From the NCBI GenBank assembly GCA_902834555.1, contig CADFJN010000002.1:62001-126000 (forward strand): a DNA stretch of 64,000 bases, read 5' to 3'. Below the pieces are notes generated by a model. The model worked only from the letters and a program-made list of their open reading frames with translations. It ran no database searches and was not told the DNA's origin. Position numbers and translations under genes: made by a program. Positions 51,299-59,624 of this stretch are shown piece after piece. Position 1 is the first letter of the stretch, and every line of letters starts with the position of its first letter. The DNA comes from Atopobiaceae bacterium. Lineage in GTDB: Bacteria > Actinomycetota > Coriobacteriia > Coriobacteriales > Atopobiaceae.

Positions 51299-52408
51299 TT
51301 GTCGCTCTCGTCTACAACCCGAAACGGAGTCCTCGCACTTGCCCTCGCCAGCACGATGGCGATTGGCATTGGCACAGTTAGGCCCGCAATCGCCTTGGGC
51401 GAAACGCTCGATGACCTCGAGGCAAAGGTCGAGCAGACCAACGACGAGCTCACTGCGGCAAACGACAAGGTTGCCCAACTCCAGCAGCAGATCGATGACA
51501 ACCAACAGCGCATCTCCGAGATTGAGGCCCAGCTTCCCGATGCCCGCGCCGCTGCCGCGCAGAGCATCCGTGCCCAGTACAAAATGCAGCAGGGCTCGCA
51601 GGGACTTGTCGAGCTGGTCCTCTCGTCTGAGAACTTCTTTGACTTCCTTGCCACCATCCAGTTCCTTGACTCTGTGACCTCGTACAACAGCGACCAGATT
51701 CAGTCGCTTGTCGACCTTACGACCGAGCTCTCAAGCACGCAGACAGACCTCAACTCCCAGCTCTCCCAGGCCGAGACCGAGCGTCAGAACGCGCAGGACG
51801 CGCTCGACTCCGCCGTGGCTGCACGACAGGCACTGCAGCAGCAGATGGCGGAGGAGCAGGCCGCGCAGCAGGCCGAGGCCGAGGCCGCACTTCAGGAGGC
51901 GGCGCAAAGCGAGGGCGAGACCTTCGAGACCGAGTCGGGCAATACGGCGACCGTCGAAGTGCCCCAGTCTTCCAGCAACTCCTCGAGCGACTCGGGGAAT
52001 TCCAGCAACTCGAACAGCTCGAGCGAGAACGTTGACTGGCAGAGCGACAAGGACAGCTTCGTGTCCCAGTGGAGCGGCCGCATCGACGCCTACCTGGCAG
52101 GGTCCCCGCTTGCCGGCTACGGCAGCACCTTCGCCGCCGCGGCTTGGGACTATGGCATCGACCCGCGCCTCTCGCCCGCGATTGCGGCCGTCGAAAGCAG
52201 CAAGGGGCTCTACTGCGCCTATTCCCACAACGCCTGGGGTTGGGGCAGCGTGAGCTGGGACAGCTGGGAGACTGCCATCTATGCACACACCGCCGGTCTT
52301 GCCTCGGGCTACGGCGGCTACCTCACCTACTCTATGGCGCAGAAGTACTGCCCGCCCAACTCTTCGGCGTGGTACTCCTCCGTCGCAGCCAACATGGCGA
52401 TGATCTAG
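51299..52408 (+). CDS. Secreted coiled-coil protein with C-terminal cell-wall hydrolase-like domain
   Basis: A 369-residue exported protein. A signal peptide spans residues about 1-33 (hydrophobic core VLALALASTMAIGIG, cleavage near PAIALG). Residues about 36-200 form a long coiled coil of PcsB type. A serine/asparagine-rich linker (about 218-245) precedes a domain of about 110 residues with IAAVESSKGLYC and AWGWGSVSWDSWETAI, resembling lysozyme-fold glucosaminidase or transglycosylase domains, with the Glu in AVESS as possible catalyst. It probably remodels peptidoglycan at division. Start is TTG 51299 with GGAGG six bases upstream. Confidence 0.85.
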   Translation: MSLSSTTRNGVLALALASTMAIGIGTVRPAIALGETLDDLEAKVEQTNDELTAANDKVAQLQQQIDDNQQRISEIEAQLPDARAAAAQSIRAQYKMQQGSQGLVELVLSSENFFDFLATIQFLDSVTSYNSDQIQSLVDLTTELSSTQTDLNSQLSQAETERQNAQDALDSAVAARQALQQQMAEEQAAQQAEAEAALQEAAQSEGETFETESGNTATVEVPQSSSNSSSDSGNSSNSNSSSENVDWQSDKDSFVSQWSGRIDAYLAGSPLAGYGSTFAAAAWDYGIDPRLSPAIAAVESSKGLYCAYSHNAWGWGSVSWDSWETAIYAHTAGLASGYGGYLTYSMAQKYCPPNSSAWYSSVAANMAMI

Positions 52409-52445
52409 GGGCGCTTCCAGACACGCCGCATCCTGCGGGTCCGCT

Positions 52446-52478
52446 GTCGGCCTCTCGTCGGCCTTTCGTCGGCCTTTC
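52446..52478. repeat. 11-bp triplicated repeat
   Basis: Three consecutive copies of GTCGGCCTYTC follow the secreted-protein gene, directly before the first 101-bp element. Confidence 0.85.
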
Positions 52479-52485
52479 TCTCACG

Positions 52486-52586
52486 AAACCTGCGGGTTAA
52501 TAGCAGTTAGCCTCATGCGTCGCTGAGAGAAACTGCAGGTAGATGGCCCGTGACCTTCTCGGGCACTGCTATTAAGCCGCAGGTTT
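52486..52586. repeat. 101-bp palindromic element, copy 1
   Basis: Terminal 22-bp arms (52486-52507 and 52565-52586; one mismatch) begin AAACCTGCGG and end CCGCAGGTTT. The interior holds a second hairpin, GCCCG/CGGGC. A second full copy of identical length lies at 53961-54061 on the other side of the next gene. Confidence 0.92.
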
Positions 52587-52660
52587 TGCGCCCAGGCACC
52601 ACACGCGCCCTTCTGGCGGAACGCCACAACCCCCATCAAGCGTGACGCTATCATGTCTAC

Positions 52661-53812
52661 ATGACGATGCTACTCGGACATATCTCGAGCATTGAGGCGT
52701 ACGACCTCCTTGGGCTAGGGCGCGATTCGCTCTCGCAGCCACGGGGCATGACCCCCGAGGTAAGGGGCACTATTGAATCCCTCGCCCTTCTCAACACATC
52801 CTCCCTCGAGCAAAGACGTTCCAGACTAGCGCGCCTCACGGAACTTCCCCTGCCCGCTCACGTCATTGTCTCCAATAGACCCGGCCTCAAGCCAAGCCAT
52901 CAAGTCGTTCCGCACGGTTGGTCCTATGGCCAGCCTTACAGTGACCTGGCGTCCGTCAACCTTGCAGCGGCAACTCCCTATGTCTGTCCTCCTGAGATGG
53001 CTCTCATGCAGATGGCTCGTGCGCTGAGCAGGCCAAAGCTTGCACTGCTGGTAGACCAAGTAGTTGGTAGCTACCGAATTCTTCGACCAGAGGCGGTCCC
53101 TTTCTACGAGCGCCTTTCCAACGTAGGCTTTGAGCGAGCAGATAGCTCCTCTTCTAATGCAGGGGTCGTTGCACCAACCACGGTCTATGGCCTTCCACCG
53201 CTCTCCAGCATCGAGACCATACGCTCCTACGTTGCCGCCATGCCCAGTGCTTGGGGCTCTCGCCTGCTTGGGAGGTCATTGTCTCTTGCGGCAGACGGCC
53301 TTGCCTCACCGCTTGAGGCACAGGTGTACGCGCTTGTATTCTGTGGAAGGGTAAACGGCAGCGCGGGCATTCCCAAACCCCTTATCAACTCAAGACTTGA
53401 GGTTAGTGGACCTGCTCAGCGACTGTTTGGCTCATCGTGGATCAAGCCAGACTACTTCTGGCCAGATGTCGGAGTCGCAGTAGAGGTAACCGGGTTCCTC
53501 TGGCATGGAGGGCGACAGGGAACTGCAGACACGTCGCGTCGCATGAAAGGCTACGAGGTGATGGGCATCCGTTCGATGACGCTCACCTCACCCGAGGTAT
53601 ACGACCTTCTCGTCTTTGAAGGAATCCTGCATCAGCTGGCCGGATGGCTGGGACACGACATTCCAGAAGAGACCCCACACTTTAGACAGAGAAGAGCATG
53701 GCTCCGCAGCGAGGTGCTCGGGATTCGCGGGACGAGAGTTCAGCTTCCGCCCGAGGATGACGACGCGTGGCTTGACGCCCTACTTGCCTCATACGATGCA
53801 ACCGGCGCGTAG
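52661..53812 (+). CDS. DUF559/AbiEi-like protein with PD-(D/E)XK nuclease fold
   Basis: A 383-residue protein not assigned to a characterised function. The C-terminal third follows the DUF559 pattern of actinobacterial AbiEi-like proteins: SPLEAQVYALVF (Glu219), then KPDYFWPDVGVAVEVTG with Asp264, Asp269 and Glu275, and a histidine in FLWHGG, consistent with a Vsr-like nuclease core. The usual lysine or tyrosine after the glutamate is missing, so activity is doubtful. The N-terminal part is mixed and unrecognised. ATG 52661 has no strong ribosome site. It is flanked on both sides by 101-bp palindromic elements and has no partner gene. Confidence 0.65.
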   Translation: MTMLLGHISSIEAYDLLGLGRDSLSQPRGMTPEVRGTIESLALLNTSSLEQRRSRLARLTELPLPAHVIVSNRPGLKPSHQVVPHGWSYGQPYSDLASVNLAAATPYVCPPEMALMQMARALSRPKLALLVDQVVGSYRILRPEAVPFYERLSNVGFERADSSSSNAGVVAPTTVYGLPPLSSIETIRSYVAAMPSAWGSRLLGRSLSLAADGLASPLEAQVYALVFCGRVNGSAGIPKPLINSRLEVSGPAQRLFGSSWIKPDYFWPDVGVAVEVTGFLWHGGRQGTADTSRRMKGYEVMGIRSMTLTSPEVYDLLVFEGILHQLAGWLGHDIPEETPHFRQRRAWLRSEVLGIRGTRVQLPPEDDDAWLDALLASYDATGA

Positions 53813-53875
53813 ATCGCAACGAGCAGGGGCAAGGTTGCGTCCTTATCGCACCCCCATTCCGCCAATCATTCCTCG

Positions 53876-54164
53876 AAACCTGCGACTTAATAGCAGTTAA
53901 CTTCGTGCGTCCGTCTATTGTCGGCACGTACGTCCATCTTGTGTCGGCACTTCTCTCTCGAAACCTGCGACTTAATAGCAGTTAGCCTCGTGCGTCACCG
54001 AAAGAAACCGCAGGTAGACGACTTGAGACTTTTTCAAGAGGTGCTATTAAGCCGCAGGTTTTCCAGCACCCCCAGAAGGTCTTCTCGGGCACTGCTATTA
54101 AACCGCAGGTTTTGCGGCCACGACCGGGGAACCGTTCCGGCCGCCGCTACTAAGCCGCAGGTTT
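53876..54164. repeat. Cluster of solo ends around copy 2 of the 101-bp element
   Basis: A solo left arm lies at 53876-53897 and two solo right arms at 54091-54112 and 54143-54164, around the full copy. All share the TTAATAGCAG / CTGCTATTAA and CTGCGG / CCGCAGG cores. CTTCTCGGGCACTGCTATTA before the second right arm also occurs in copy 1. The stretch 53813-54182 contains no gene. Confidence 0.85.
53961..54061. repeat. 101-bp palindromic element, copy 2
   Basis: Same length and order as copy 1 at 52486. The first 60 bp are nearly identical; the following hairpin has different bases (CTTGA/TCAAG) but the same pairing geometry. It contains the 17-mer also found at 51179. Confidence 0.92.
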
Positions 54165-54182
54165 TCCAGCTGCCGCCCCCAC

Positions 54183-55148
54183 CTATGCCGTGAGATACAC
54201 CATCGCAAGCACCAGCGCAAAGCCCGCAAGGTCTGCTACCGAGAAGCTCGTGCCCAACCACAAAACCGAGGTCACCGTGGCGGTGAGGGGCTCGATCGTC
54301 CCCAAGAGGCTCGCGCGCATCGAGCCCGCATCCTTCACGCCCTGCAGGTAGAGCGCGTACGCGCCAAACGTCCCCACAACCACCATGAAGGCGAGCAGCG
54401 CCACGGCAGCCACATCCAGCTGCGGCATGTGCTCCCACGGCCTATACGCCACAAGCAGAATGACGCCCGAGAAGAGAAACGCCAGCCCGTTCACCACAAA
54501 GTTTCCCCACTTTGCAAGCTGTCGGGCGGGCAGAATCGAGAGGCACGCAGAGGCGGCCGCGCAGAGAAGCCCCCATGCCAGGCCGCCCAAGGGCAGGCTG
54601 AGCTGGCCGGGATTGCCGCCCGTTGCCAGAAGATAGGTACCTGCCAGGGCAAACACGATACCCAGAACCTCTCGCCGCTTTGGCCCGCGGTGCATCTTCA
54701 CGCACACGTAGGCGAGCACGGCGAGCATCCCCAGGCTCTGCATCACCGTTGCCGTGGCAGAGTTGGTCCAGCTGATGGCCTCGAGATAGGCCACCTGCGA
54801 GAAAAGAATTGCCCCAAGGCTCACGCCAAAGATTCCCACCAGCGAGCGCGGGTCGTGCAGGGCACGGGTGACCTGCCCCTTGTTGGTGACGCGCGCCGCG
54901 GCGAGAAAGAGCCAGCAGGCAGAGAGCTCACGAACGCACGCGAGCCACAGCGGGTCGACCGCGTACGCATCCATGAGCAGCTTCGAAGCCGTGCCGTTGA
55001 TGCCCCAGAACGTGCCGCCCACAAGCGTGCACGCCACGCCGCGCAGAACGCGCTTGCGACGCTGCTCGTCGCTGAGCGGCACGGTACCAGCCGCCTTGGG
55101 GTGGTTGTCCCTCTCGTCGCGCGAGCCGTCCTCGAGCGCCTCTGCCAT
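54183..55148 (-). CDS. DMT superfamily transporter, EamA type
   Basis: A 321-residue membrane protein with ten predicted helices in two EamA repeats. The first helix region LVGGTFWGINGTASKLLMDA and the late GTIEPLTATVTSVLWLGTSF are typical of the drug/metabolite superfamily. Members export amino acids or metabolites; the cargo is unknown. The start at 55148 is preferred; extending it to 55202 would read through the short palindromic repeat. Its 3' end meets the repeat cluster at 54.16 kb. Confidence 0.87.
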   Translation of the reverse strand: MAEALEDGSRDERDNHPKAAGTVPLSDEQRRKRVLRGVACTLVGGTFWGINGTASKLLMDAYAVDPLWLACVRELSACWLFLAAARVTNKGQVTRALHDPRSLVGIFGVSLGAILFSQVAYLEAISWTNSATATVMQSLGMLAVLAYVCVKMHRGPKRREVLGIVFALAGTYLLATGGNPGQLSLPLGGLAWGLLCAAASACLSILPARQLAKWGNFVVNGLAFLFSGVILLVAYRPWEHMPQLDVAAVALLAFMVVVGTFGAYALYLQGVKDAGSMRASLLGTIEPLTATVTSVLWLGTSFSVADLAGFALVLAMVYLTA

Positions 55149-55171
55149 TACACGTTCCCCGTCCCTCTCAG

Positions 55172-55201
55172 ATGAGACAAAGGGACTGTCCCTTTGTCTC
55201 A
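55172..55201. repeat. Short palindromic repeat, copy 2 of 3
   Basis: TGAGACAAAGGGA (55173-55185), CTG, and its complement (55189-55201). Here it lies between two divergent genes, so it cannot be only a terminator. Read as protein it gives a false MRQRD start on both strands. Confidence 0.9.
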
Positions 55202-55333
55202 CAGGATTCTACAGCGGAACGGCCAAGAGGCCGCACCCGGGTCTGCGTGCCGGGAAAAGCGGGCACCATACCATGCGTGTTAAGCTTCTTCTCGAAACAA
55301 GATATCGGCGGCCAAAGGCCGCAAGGAGGAACC

Positions 55334-58303
55334 ATGGCATCCGAAGGCATCACCGCAACACCCCAGCGTGACTTCCTCACGCCCGACCCGTCCCTCGCCC
55401 CCGGCAGCGTGCACGCCGGCTTCGAGGTTGTCTCCGCGACACCCATCCCCGAGGTCTCCGGCACCATCTACGTGCTGCGCCACCAGGCGTCGGGCGCCCG
55501 CGCCATGTGGATCTCGTGCGCCGACACCAACAAGTCATTCTCAATCGCCTTCAAGACGCCGCCCGCTGACGACACGGGCGTCTTCCACATCATCGAGCAC
55601 TCCGTGCTCTGCGGCTCCGACGCCTATCCCGTGAAGGAGCCCTTCGTCAACCTGCTCAAGACGTCCATGCAGACCTTCCTGAATGCCCTCACGTTCCCGG
55701 ACAAGACCATGTACCCGGTGGCCTCCACCAACACGGCCGACCTCGAGAACCTCATGGGCGTCTACCTTGACGCCGTCCTGCATCCAGCCATCTACCATCG
55801 CCATCGCATCTTCGAGCAGGAGGGCTGGCATCTCGAGGCGGCAGACGACGGCTCGCTCTCGTACAACGGCGTGGTCTTCAACGAGATGAAGGGTGCCCTC
55901 TCCGACCCGGACGAGGTCCTGAGCCTGGCGCTCTCCCGCGCGCTCTTCCCCCAGAGCCCCTACCGCTTTGAGTCCGGCGGCGCGCCACGTGCCATCCCCA
56001 CACTCACCTACGAGGGCTTCCTTGACGCACATGCCCGCCACTACGCCCTGCCCAACAGCTACACCATCCTCTACGGGGACATGGACATAGACCGCGAGCT
56101 TGCCTTTATCGACAAGCGCTTCAGCGGCGCCGAGAACCGCAATGCAGGCGAGCCCAACCCCCTTCCGCTCCAGCCGGCGGTCACCGCCGCCCCGGTGAAG
56201 GTCGAGATGGCAACCACCCCCGACAACGCCTCCGTAGGCTTGGCGTACGTTGTTGCCACGTCTAACCAGCGCGAACGCGTGCTCGCCGTAGACGTGCTGC
56301 TCGACGCGCTCTGCGGCTCCAACGAGGCCCCGCTCAAGCGCCGCGTCCTCGACGCCGGCCTTGCCGACGACTTCCAGGCTGCGCTCATCGACGGCGTCGC
56401 CCAGCCCGAGGTGGTCTTCCAGCTCAAGGGCGCCCGTGCGGACGTGGCAGACCGCTTCCGCAAGCTCATCGAAGACTCCTGCCGCGAGTTTGCCGAGAAC
56501 GGCATCCCGCGCGACAAGCTCGAGGCCTCGCTTGCCCAGGCGGAGTTCAACCTGCGCGAGCGCGACTTTGGCTCCTGGGCAACAGACGGCGTGGCCCTCT
56601 CGATGCAGGCGCTCTCGAGCTGGCTCTACGACGACAACCATCCCTTCGACTACCTGCAGTACGAGGACGCGCTGGCAGACCTCAAGAATGGCCTGGGCAA
56701 CGGCCTGTTCGAGAACCTTCTCAAAGAGACCGTGTGCGAGAACCCTCACTCCGCACTGGCCGAGCTCGTTCCCACCGAGGGCGGCGACGCTGCCGAGGAG
56801 GCAGACGAGCTTGCCCGCCTGCGCGCGCAGATGAGCGACAAGGACGTCGAGGACGTGCGCCGCGAGGTCGAGGCGCTCCGCGCCGAGCAGGAGGCGCCGG
56901 ACTCCCCTGAGGCCCTGGCCACGCTGCCCACGCTTACCGTCGCGGACATCGAGCCGGCACGACCGGACCCTGAGGTCGCAGACGTAAAGGCGCCACTCCC
57001 CTGCCTCGCCCACGAGCTTGACACTCGCCACATCGACTACGTCTATCACTACTTTGACCTGCGGCGTGTTGGCTTTGCCGAGCTGCCCTACGTGGGCGTG
57101 CTCACAGATCTTCTCGGCAAGCTCGACACCAAGCTCCACACGGCCTCGGACCTCGACACGCTGGTCGAGGCAAACCTTGGCAACCTCGGCTTTGGCTACG
57201 AGACCTACGGCCGCGACGACGACCTCTCGTTTGCCCGCCCCATGCTTGTGGTGAGCGCGAGCGCCCTCTCCGAGAAGGTCGACGCCCTGGCAAGCATCCC
57301 GCAGGAGGTCTGGGGCAAGACCCTCTACCTCGACGGCAACCGTATGCGCGACATCCTCACGCAGCGCAAGGTGGCGCTCGAGCAGTACTTCGTGAACTCT
57401 GGCCACGCGGCGGCCGCAGCGCGCGCAACGAGCTACTTCTCGTCCGCCTCGGTGGCATCGAGCCAGATGGGCGGCATCGACTACTACCTCTTCCTCAGGC
57501 GCCTGCTTGCCAACTGGGACCGCAGGCTCCCGGCACTCCAGGAGATTCTCCCCAACCTGGCAGACCGCATCTTCACCGCAGACGAGGTCACGGTGAGCTT
57601 CACCGGCCCCACCGAGGACCGCAAGCGCTTCTGGGAGCTTGGCGGCACGCTGGGCCTCGAGGAGCAGGGCGAGAACGTCTGCGAGCACAGGCTCCAGATC
57701 CCCGCCCCCAAGGTCGCGCGCGAGGGCTTCGTGATCCCCTCTAACGTCTCCTTCGTGGCACGCGCCGCCGCGCCAACCACGGCAGACGCAGGCACCCTGG
57801 GCACCTGGCAGGTGGCAACACGTGCACTCTCCTTCGACTACCTCTGGAACGAGGTCCGCGTGAAGGGCGGCGCCTACGGCGTGGGCTTTAGCCACACCAC
57901 CGAGGGCATCCGCAGGTTCTGGTCGTTCCGCGACCCCAACGTTGCCTCCACGCTCCAGCGCTACGACGGCGCCGCCGCGTGGCTTGCCAACTGGACCCCC
58001 ACGGACGACGAGCTCTCCGGCTACATCGTCTCCTCCGTGGCCACGCAGGACGCTCCCGAGAAGCCCCGCGCGCTTGCCCGCAGGCAGGACATGCAGCGCT
58101 TCAACGGCAGGCCCGCCAACTGGCGAAACATCATCCGCCAGCAGGAGCTCGACACCACCGCCGAGGCCGTGCGCGCGCTCGCGCCGGCGCTCGAGCCCAC
58201 CGCCGCTCCCGCGGGCGTCTGCGTCTTTGGTCCGCGTGAGGCCATCGAGGCATCCGGGCTCGACCTTACCGTGCACGAACTCGTCGGCAGCGAGGAGGTG
58301 TAA
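55334..58303 (+). CDS. M16C family zinc peptidase (PreP/insulinase-like)
   Basis: A 989-residue metallopeptidase of the presequence-protease type. The inverted zinc motif HxxEH is HIIEH at residues 85-89, followed at about 75 residues by the ENLMGVYLDAVLHP helix with the third zinc glutamate. The two homologous halves and the linker expected of M16C fill the length. No signal peptide is present, so it degrades short peptides in the cytosol. ATG 55334 has AAGGAGG upstream; the open frame from 55172 begins in a repeat. The next gene starts right after the stop. Confidence 0.92.
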   Translation: MASEGITATPQRDFLTPDPSLAPGSVHAGFEVVSATPIPEVSGTIYVLRHQASGARAMWISCADTNKSFSIAFKTPPADDTGVFHIIEHSVLCGSDAYPVKEPFVNLLKTSMQTFLNALTFPDKTMYPVASTNTADLENLMGVYLDAVLHPAIYHRHRIFEQEGWHLEAADDGSLSYNGVVFNEMKGALSDPDEVLSLALSRALFPQSPYRFESGGAPRAIPTLTYEGFLDAHARHYALPNSYTILYGDMDIDRELAFIDKRFSGAENRNAGEPNPLPLQPAVTAAPVKVEMATTPDNASVGLAYVVATSNQRERVLAVDVLLDALCGSNEAPLKRRVLDAGLADDFQAALIDGVAQPEVVFQLKGARADVADRFRKLIEDSCREFAENGIPRDKLEASLAQAEFNLRERDFGSWATDGVALSMQALSSWLYDDNHPFDYLQYEDALADLKNGLGNGLFENLLKETVCENPHSALAELVPTEGGDAAEEADELARLRAQMSDKDVEDVRREVEALRAEQEAPDSPEALATLPTLTVADIEPARPDPEVADVKAPLPCLAHELDTRHIDYVYHYFDLRRVGFAELPYVGVLTDLLGKLDTKLHTASDLDTLVEANLGNLGFGYETYGRDDDLSFARPMLVVSASALSEKVDALASIPQEVWGKTLYLDGNRMRDILTQRKVALEQYFVNSGHAAAAARATSYFSSASVASSQMGGIDYYLFLRRLLANWDRRLPALQEILPNLADRIFTADEVTVSFTGPTEDRKRFWELGGTLGLEEQGENVCEHRLQIPAPKVAREGFVIPSNVSFVARAAAPTTADAGTLGTWQVATRALSFDYLWNEVRVKGGAYGVGFSHTTEGIRRFWSFRDPNVASTLQRYDGAAAWLANWTPTDDELSGYIVSSVATQDAPEKPRALARRQDMQRFNGRPANWRNIIRQQELDTTAEAVRALAPALEPTAAPAGVCVFGPREAIEASGLDLTVHELVGSEEV

Positions 58304-58304
58304 C

Positions 58305-59624
58305 GTGGCGGGCGGCTCGGCAGGCGAGCGCCTCATAGGCTGGTACGGAGGCGTGGCCGAGAAGAACCTCTCGACGCGCCCGGACTTTGTGCGCAACTGG
58401 CTCATGCTGGGCTTCCAGGCCATGCGCGGCAAGGTCCACCTGGCCCCCTACGGCGACCTTCTTCCCTCGGGCAACCACGGCTACCAGCTCTTCATGGACT
58501 CCGTGGTGGGCGCACTCGCGGACTTCGACAATGCGGTGGTCACGAGTGTCTTCACCCCCAACGAGATATTCCATGCGCTGGGGGCGCACCCCGTGACGGC
58601 AGAGGCCGTGGCCTCCTTTGCGAGCGGCGCCCAGGCGGAAGGCGCGTTCATCTCTGCAGCGGAGGGACGCGGCATTCCCGAGACGTACTGCTCCTACCAC
58701 CGCATCCTCATGGGCATGGCAACCTCGGGCGTGCTCGGCAAGCCCCGCATGCTCGCCAGCTGCTCGGTTGCCTGCGACGCCAACAACCTCACCTTCAAGG
58801 CCCTGGACCGTTTCTGGGGCGTCCCGCACGTGTACGTGGACGTCCCCTACGACGTCTCGCGTGACTCGGCTCTCTACGTGGCAGACGAGCTGCGAGAGCT
58901 TGCCCGCGCCACGGAGGACGCGTTCTCGCGCAAGCTCGACGAGGGTCGCCTGCGCGAGGTCTGCGCATGCTCCGAGCGCACCATGCACGAGCTTGCGGCA
59001 ACGCTTCCCACGCGCCGCGGGCGCTACCTGGCAAACACCATGACCATCGACATGATGGAGATGCTCGACCTCCACCTCTCGCTGGGACTCCCAGAATGCG
59101 AGAACCTGGCGCGAGAGATGCAGCGCGACTTTCTCGCCGCCTCCCCGTACGAGGGCGTGAACCTGGTGTGGGCGCACGTCTCGCCCTACTTCCTGGAATC
59201 TCTAGGTGAGCTCGTGAACACCAGCCAGACGTCGCAGATTGTGGCATCGGACATGATGTTCGAGCACGTGAGTGCAGGGGACGCATGGTTTGACGCATCG
59301 AGCCCCTATGAGTTCATGGCCGAACGCCTGGTGCGCAGCTGCTTCAACGGCCCGGCGACGCGCCGGGCGGACTGCATCGAGCATCTCGCGCGCGAGACAG
59401 GCGCGGATGCCGTAGTGCTCTTCTGCCACTGGGGCTGCAAGCAGACGGCGGGCGCGGCGCAGCTCATCCGCCGGCAGCTCGAGGGCGCCGGCTGGCCCGT
59501 GCTGGTGCTCGACGGCGACGCCTGCGACCGCGCCAACTGCATGGAGGGCCAGATGTCCACGAGGTTCTCGGCCTTCCTCGAGATGGTCGAGAAGCGCAAG
59601 GAAGCTGAGAGACATGCCAGCTGA
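58305..59624 (+). CDS. 2-Hydroxyacyl-CoA dehydratase/DCCP-like component
   Basis: A 439-residue protein of the HgdB/BcrC superfamily that binds an iron-sulfur cluster. Candidate ligands are cysteines in ASCSVACDANN, in the CACSER segment and in FCHWGCKQTAG. Members reduce or dehydrate substrates with electrons injected by an ATP-driven activator. Both 2-hydroxyacyl-CoA dehydratases and double-cubane-cluster proteins fit. GTG 58305 follows GAGGAGG and is one base after the M16C stop. It overlaps the next gene, encoding its likely partner fused to the activator, by 11 bp. Confidence 0.8.
   Translation: MAGGSAGERLIGWYGGVAEKNLSTRPDFVRNWLMLGFQAMRGKVHLAPYGDLLPSGNHGYQLFMDSVVGALADFDNAVVTSVFTPNEIFHALGAHPVTAEAVASFASGAQAEGAFISAAEGRGIPETYCSYHRILMGMATSGVLGKPRMLASCSVACDANNLTFKALDRFWGVPHVYVDVPYDVSRDSALYVADELRELARATEDAFSRKLDEGRLREVCACSERTMHELAATLPTRRGRYLANTMTIDMMEMLDLHLSLGLPECENLAREMQRDFLAASPYEGVNLVWAHVSPYFLESLGELVNTSQTSQIVASDMMFEHVSAGDAWFDASSPYEFMAERLVRSCFNGPATRRADCIEHLARETGADAVVLFCHWGCKQTAGAAQLIRRQLEGAGWPVLVLDGDACDRANCMEGQMSTRFSAFLEMVEKRKEAERHAS

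Noticed and set aside
53876..54164. CRISPR-like series of repeats
   Set aside because: Repeat units occur in both orientations with unequal gaps, and form paired inverted ends, not direct repeats with uniform spacers; no cas gene is present.
55172..55333. N-terminal extension of the M16C peptidase to 55172, and of the DMT transporter to 55202
   Set aside because: Both extensions begin within the same palindromic repeat, which happens to contain ATG in each direction; internal starts have better ribosome sites.
55541..58432. 963-codon minus-strand open frame opposite the M16C peptidase gene
   Set aside because: Antisense shadow with a valine/leucine/glycine-rich composition and no motif; the plus-strand gene has a clear zinc motif and ribosome site.
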